Assembly (NCBI GenBank): GCA_035222895.1
Contig: JAVYIG010000166.1
Span: 434,001-498,000, forward strand
Direction: 5' to 3'
From: Strongylocentrotus droebachiensis
Lineage: Eukaryota > Echinodermata > Echinoidea > Camarodonta > Strongylocentrotidae
Length of the DNA: 64,000 nt
The position numbers were made by a program, and so were the translations under genes. Shown here in pieces: positions 59,665 through 64,000 of the stretch (position 1 is its first letter; each line of letters opens with the position of its first letter). Below the pieces are notes generated by a model, which saw only the letters and a program-made list of their open reading frames with translations, did no database searches and was not told the origin of the DNA.

Positions 59665-62600
59665 GTACGTCTAAACCTTGTACAGTGGCGCTGGTAGTAA
59701 AGCTTCGGGTTCACTCAAAAAAGCTTATCGGCTTAGTATATTGGTTTATAGAGAGTGTTGCAGGCATGGCGGATTCTATTGTCCCCTCGACAGACTTTTG
59801 TTTTGAAACTTCAGAATCATAACGGGAGAGATTATATATTACGCCGTCCCCCTCTCTATATATATATATCTCTCTCTCTCCTTTTCTCTTTCTTTCTGGC
59901 TGTACATTGAAGGGATGTGGTCGTCATTTTCCATGTGCAGTAGGTCATATAGAAAACGTAGCCCTTTCAAGAAATACCTTTCGGAGAGTCTTTGGTAGGG
60001 GGAAATGTAAGCTAGGGAATATTCCATGTTTATTGGGGCAACTGGTGGATAACGGAAAGCATTTAAAACTGAAGGCTAATCCTGGTGATTTGCAACACCT
60101 GTGATATTGAGTAAACACACTAATGATGTCACATTCCCTATGAGAGCCCACTACTATGTGTCTTGAATTTAACGGTTACATTTTTAAAACATATTCAGCA
60201 CCTTTCAACGTTCTTGACGGAATTTGTTTTAAATATACAAGTATTGATGTGGCTTTTCGACAAAGCCCATATGCTATACTTGTGTTTTTTCTCAGAGTTT
60301 GAAAAAAACACGCAGACTTCTGCCAGCTGCTTGAGATAGAGAACGGGAAAAAAAATCAAACATCATTCTGTCAATTAGAATCCGTGCATTATTTAGCACA
60401 TTTAAACATTCTTGACGTGTACCCTGTCAAAACAAACGCTTCTTGAGAAGGCAGGAAAGTACTTGAACGACCCAGTGAAGAGCTCTGATTGTTTCAGAAG
60501 TGCCATTCTCGTTGGTGGGTTTCGTTTTTCTCTCTAGCGACTCGTTGTTGTCATCATTACCAAGGACACCTCGTAGAAATGACACACGAATCGGGATGCG
60601 CGCTGGCGTAGATAAGCGTGTTGCTGTCAGGTCTGTAAACGCAATTGGCAGTGTTTGCCTGACGTACTACTGCGTCAGTGATTGGCGGAGCGTTTTACGT
60701 GCTAAGTGGGTCATGCGCTACAATTTGTTTGTAAATGAAAGTAAAAACGAATAGTGGAATCCCTTCTTTGTACCTCCTGGATTATTGGCGTATGGAATAA
60801 TTGCCTCGAAGGCTTGATTGGCGCAGGTACTGACGCATTCTTACAACAGGAACAATTGACCCAATACCTTATTAAATTGCCAAGATTACTCGTTTACTTC
60901 CAAGCAAGATTCATGACCTCCGTCAGTAATCCTATTAAATGCATTGTATGCATGCATGACGTTCCAATATTTGCGCTATCTTCATATCTTAATAAGATTA
61001 CTGATGAAAAGAAAACGAAAGGCGAAGAGTTCCATGTATTTGCTGTAATTCAAACTTTGCTAGACAAAAAGATAAAGTAGTATTATCCACGGTGTAGCAT
61101 TAAAAAAGAGCAAATACTTGAATCACGACTATTTTCCACTATATATTTTATTCACGCGCGTAGATGAATAATGCACACCCAAATAATTTCCTACGCACTT
61201 ACATTTCCACACCAAACCATAAGAATAAAATTCCTCATTACACCCAAGTGATACATTATACACGCCCGCAGACGATACCTCCGATTTCAAAATGAGTTTT
61301 TCCCCATCTTTTATGGAATTCAATACAATTAAATTCAAAGCATATAGTCAAAGAATAGAAGAGATACGTAATCAAATTGTGAAATTAGACGACGGATAGC
61401 TGAGACAGGCAGAGGGTGGAAAAGGTTTGTATGTTAGAGTATGGAGGATGAATTCTTAGTTTCTTACCTTAATGAATTGAACTTTAATCACATATGTAGG
61501 TAGTCACCTCCATCGCCTTTATTGCCAAGAGTCGAAGACCTTTTAAAAAGTAAGATAAGTCTTCTCATTTCACAACTTTGCACACACAACAAAGTGTGAC
61601 TTTGGTGAAAAGTTTTAGTAGTCTGGAGTTCCGCTACGAAAGTATCACCGTAGTACATGCAATAGGCAGGACTTTGAAGTGATTAGAAACTTCGTTCATT
61701 TGCAGAAAAAAGGAAACTTGAGACACTGCTATCCAATTCCGCATGCTTAACCCTGTTGTCGACACCCTTGTATAGTATTAACTCAATCTTTTTACAATTA
61801 AATTTGTGGAAAATATAAAAAGATTGGAGAGCCCAAAAACGTCACGCGGCCTAGAACGAAGCAACGTGTGTAACAGTATCCGTGATGGTTAACGGTATAC
61901 TTGGCTACTATGCAAGTTCGCTTAACGGAGCATTTGGTAAGGATAAAGAAAGTATCCCATTTCAATGATATCAACCACATTGAAAAAAGACCTCCACAAG
62001 ACAATGCTTTTATCAGGCCTGGTAATATGACTAGCAAGAGAAATACCAAGTAATACACGATATGCAACTGAGTGGTTTCTGGACGTCTTTGGTTGGGAAT
62101 GGATTCATATTCATGGCACTAGAAACCGGAGATGTGTCTAAAGAAAGTGCAAATGAACTCGCCGGTCAAATGCCTGTTATAATTAGCTACTGATGTTGCT
62201 CAGGAAAGCGGACGCCCAAATAGGGATCTGGTTGCGCCCGAACCCCGGCAAGGTAGACATCGGTTACACCCGAGAAGAAGATAACTCCATTCACGGATCA
62301 AATCAAGAGTGTCTCAAAAAAAGATATTTCTCCTTACCGTATTAGATTTCAGTTAAAACACAATTCCTATGAAAATGATTATTAATAACAATTGCAAATG
62401 AATTGTGCTGTATGACCAATTACATTTTGTCCACAAGTTAAGAAATTTTCTTAAGGTTTGACCCTCTATTTCCCTATTTTTATCTTTCAAATTATAACTG
62501 AACGAACTACCTAAACATTGAGTCAATTTAGCAATATTGAAATTATTTTCTTCTGGAAAACATACTAAACCAAATTACATTTCAGCGATTCAACATAGAC

Positions 62601-63060
62601 TTAATTTAACATTTTTTTTCGTACACGATATAATAATAAACATAAAATGTTGAGAAAATTTAACTGGTGACGCATCCTCAAGAAATATCCATTTAACAAA
62701 ATGCAGCAGAAATATTCGATTCATCAACAATGATAAGACAAATACATCAGTACAATAAACTTAAAATAAAATTGTAGAAATCATATGCATATAGTCTGAT
62801 TATGCTGATCATTAACGTAAACAACAAACATTCTGATATGCAGCTTATATATTTCAGACACGTTGGCTATTACGTAATAATATAGTAATGACCGGTAAAT
62901 CTGCATCTGCAATATACCTAATTTATATCGAATTTCTTTGTTTTCAGATCTAGAAACCATAGTCCTCCTACATGCTATATATTAATTTACATTTATCAAG
63001 CTACCTTTAACGAATTTAAAACGATCCCCAGCGTTGCCTCTTTTCAATTTGCTAGGGCAG
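59665..63060. other. Intergenic, no gene confirmed
   Basis: A short (TA)n/(TC)n block lies at about 59856-59882. A CpG-rich patch at 60560-60715 contains CGTCA/TGCGTCA motifs and ATTGG. Open frames at 60500-61080 begin at non-ATG codons and show no known domain. The rest is AT-rich. Confidence 0.5.
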
Positions 63061-63483
63061 GGATGGAATGGGAGACAGTGAGACAGACATCTGTACTTGT
63101 CTCTCAGGGAAGGGTTGTACAATATTTTATTTATAGATTTGTATCACTATCTTTTCTAAAGGTCTCTGAACGCACTCCCATATTTTTAGCTCATTGCTTG
63201 TGTGTCATTTTGTGTGTCTCTGCCTCACTCTCTATCTGTCTCTCTCTCTTTCTCTTCCGTTCTGTTGCTTTGTTTATATTTACCCATATAATTGCAATGT
63301 GCCTTTTAATAATAATAACGGTGCTTTGTTCTTTTATAACTCATTTCATGTCTATTGACATTTGACGTTTGTCTGTTAACATTTCAATGCGCTTTCCCGG
63401 TATATATCTCCTTTTCTTCCTCTTTCTCTGTCTTTCTCTATGTTGATCTGCTCCATCTTCTCTCATCTCTGCCTCTCGTTCGC

Positions 63484-63540
63484 AATATATATATATATAT
63501 ATATATCTCCCTCTCTCTCCATCCATCTCTCTCTTGACCC

Positions 63541-63575
<35 letters not shown>

Positions 63576-63594
63576 TTCTCCTTTCATCCCCAGT

Positions 63595-63644
<50 letters not shown>

Positions 63645-63652
63645 CTCAGTCT
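63484..63652. repeat. (TA)n and (TC)n microsatellites
   Basis: (TA)n at 63485-63507, then (TC)n at about 63540-63580 and 63600-63642. Frames over it are repeat translations. Confidence 0.95.
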
Positions 63653-64000
63653 CCCTTCGTATCATATGTCAATATCAACTTGTAGTCCGTCACATAGACC
63701 ACGTATACTAAGCTTGTTTCTTCTCATGCATTTTTCGTTGCGTTTACTATTCATGGATCTACACCTGTCAACAGGACGCCCATTCATTTTCCACAAACGG
63801 ATGGAGGGGCACTTGAGGATTTAAGGGACTCGACCGGCATACGTAAAAACATCTCTTGTTTTAAGTGTCAACCTTCCCCTTACTTGCTGTTCACCTTTCA
63901 TTCGTTAACAACTTGCTAGAGAAGAGGAAAGTACATCAGCTAGTAGCCCTTATGATGTACTCTAAAAGGGGGCATACACGTATCTTTCATTTTAATTTGA
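63653..64000. other. Intergenic, no gene seen
   Basis: Nothing recognised up to the window end. Confidence 0.5.

Noticed and set aside
60500..61080. Two consecutive frames of 84 and 108 codons
   Set aside because: Both open at GTG, not ATG; no domains recognised. The CpG-rich patch beneath is noted separately.
63440..63824. Overlapping Ser/Leu and Arg/Glu-rich frames on both strands
   Set aside because: These are translations of (TC)n/(GA)n and (TA)n microsatellites.

Overview
This looks like a piece of an animal nuclear genome, most likely a marine invertebrate deuterostome such as an echinoderm. The evidence is indirect. The DNA is AT-rich and gene-poor, and full of simple repeats and poly(C) runs. 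It carries tRNA-derived SINEs and small inverted-repeat elements of the kind common in echinoderm genomes, and its only clear gene is an intronless class A GPCR, a gene type greatly expanded in sea urchins. No bacterial operon, CRISPR array, rRNA gene or intact tRNA gene was seen. The organism call is inference.

Layout. At 1.8-3.0 kb on the minus strand lies one complete 379-residue rhodopsin-family receptor. Just upstream, at about 3.2-3.5 kb on the plus strand, is what looks like the end of an LTR followed by a tRNA-Leu-type primer binding site. I recognise no other intact protein gene in the remaining 60 kb. Most other open frames are translations of microsatellites or chance frames in AT-rich DNA.

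The rest is a mosaic of decayed mobile elements and local duplications. (a) An inverted-repeat MITE family ending in GGGGGTGTTTCAC has three copies (10.6, 51.9 and 52.25 kb), the last two back to back in opposite orientation. (b) A ~195-bp MITE family flanked by TTAA, as in piggyBac elements, has three copies (13.1, 44.5 and 45.4 kb). (c) A MITE family with TAGGGACTTTTAGA termini has copies at 23.1 kb and 48.4-48.9 kb. (d) A 302-bp element at 59.4 kb has ~110-bp, >90% identical inverted arms and could form a long RNA hairpin. (e) A ~1.5-kb element at 33.7-35.2 kb has long, diverged terminal inverted repeats. (f) One tRNA-derived SINE family has four copies (13.5, 25.0, 29.2 and 46.1 kb), all on the plus strand; a second SINE at 41.3 kb interrupts an old tandem array. 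(g) Several CR1/L2-like 3' tails (GCGCTTTATAAA type) occur. (h) Tandem duplications lie at 4.3, 6.8, 7.8, 21.6, 23.25, 41.2, 45.15 and 56.7 kb, and there is degenerate telomere-like TTAGGG DNA near 23.3-23.6 kb.

I see no multi-gene system working together here. The most interesting items are the very long hairpin at 59.4 kb, the 33.7-35.2 kb element with CpG-rich CRE/ETS-like ends, the LTR fragment sitting at the GPCR 5' side, and the nested SINE/tandem array at 41-42.6 kb.
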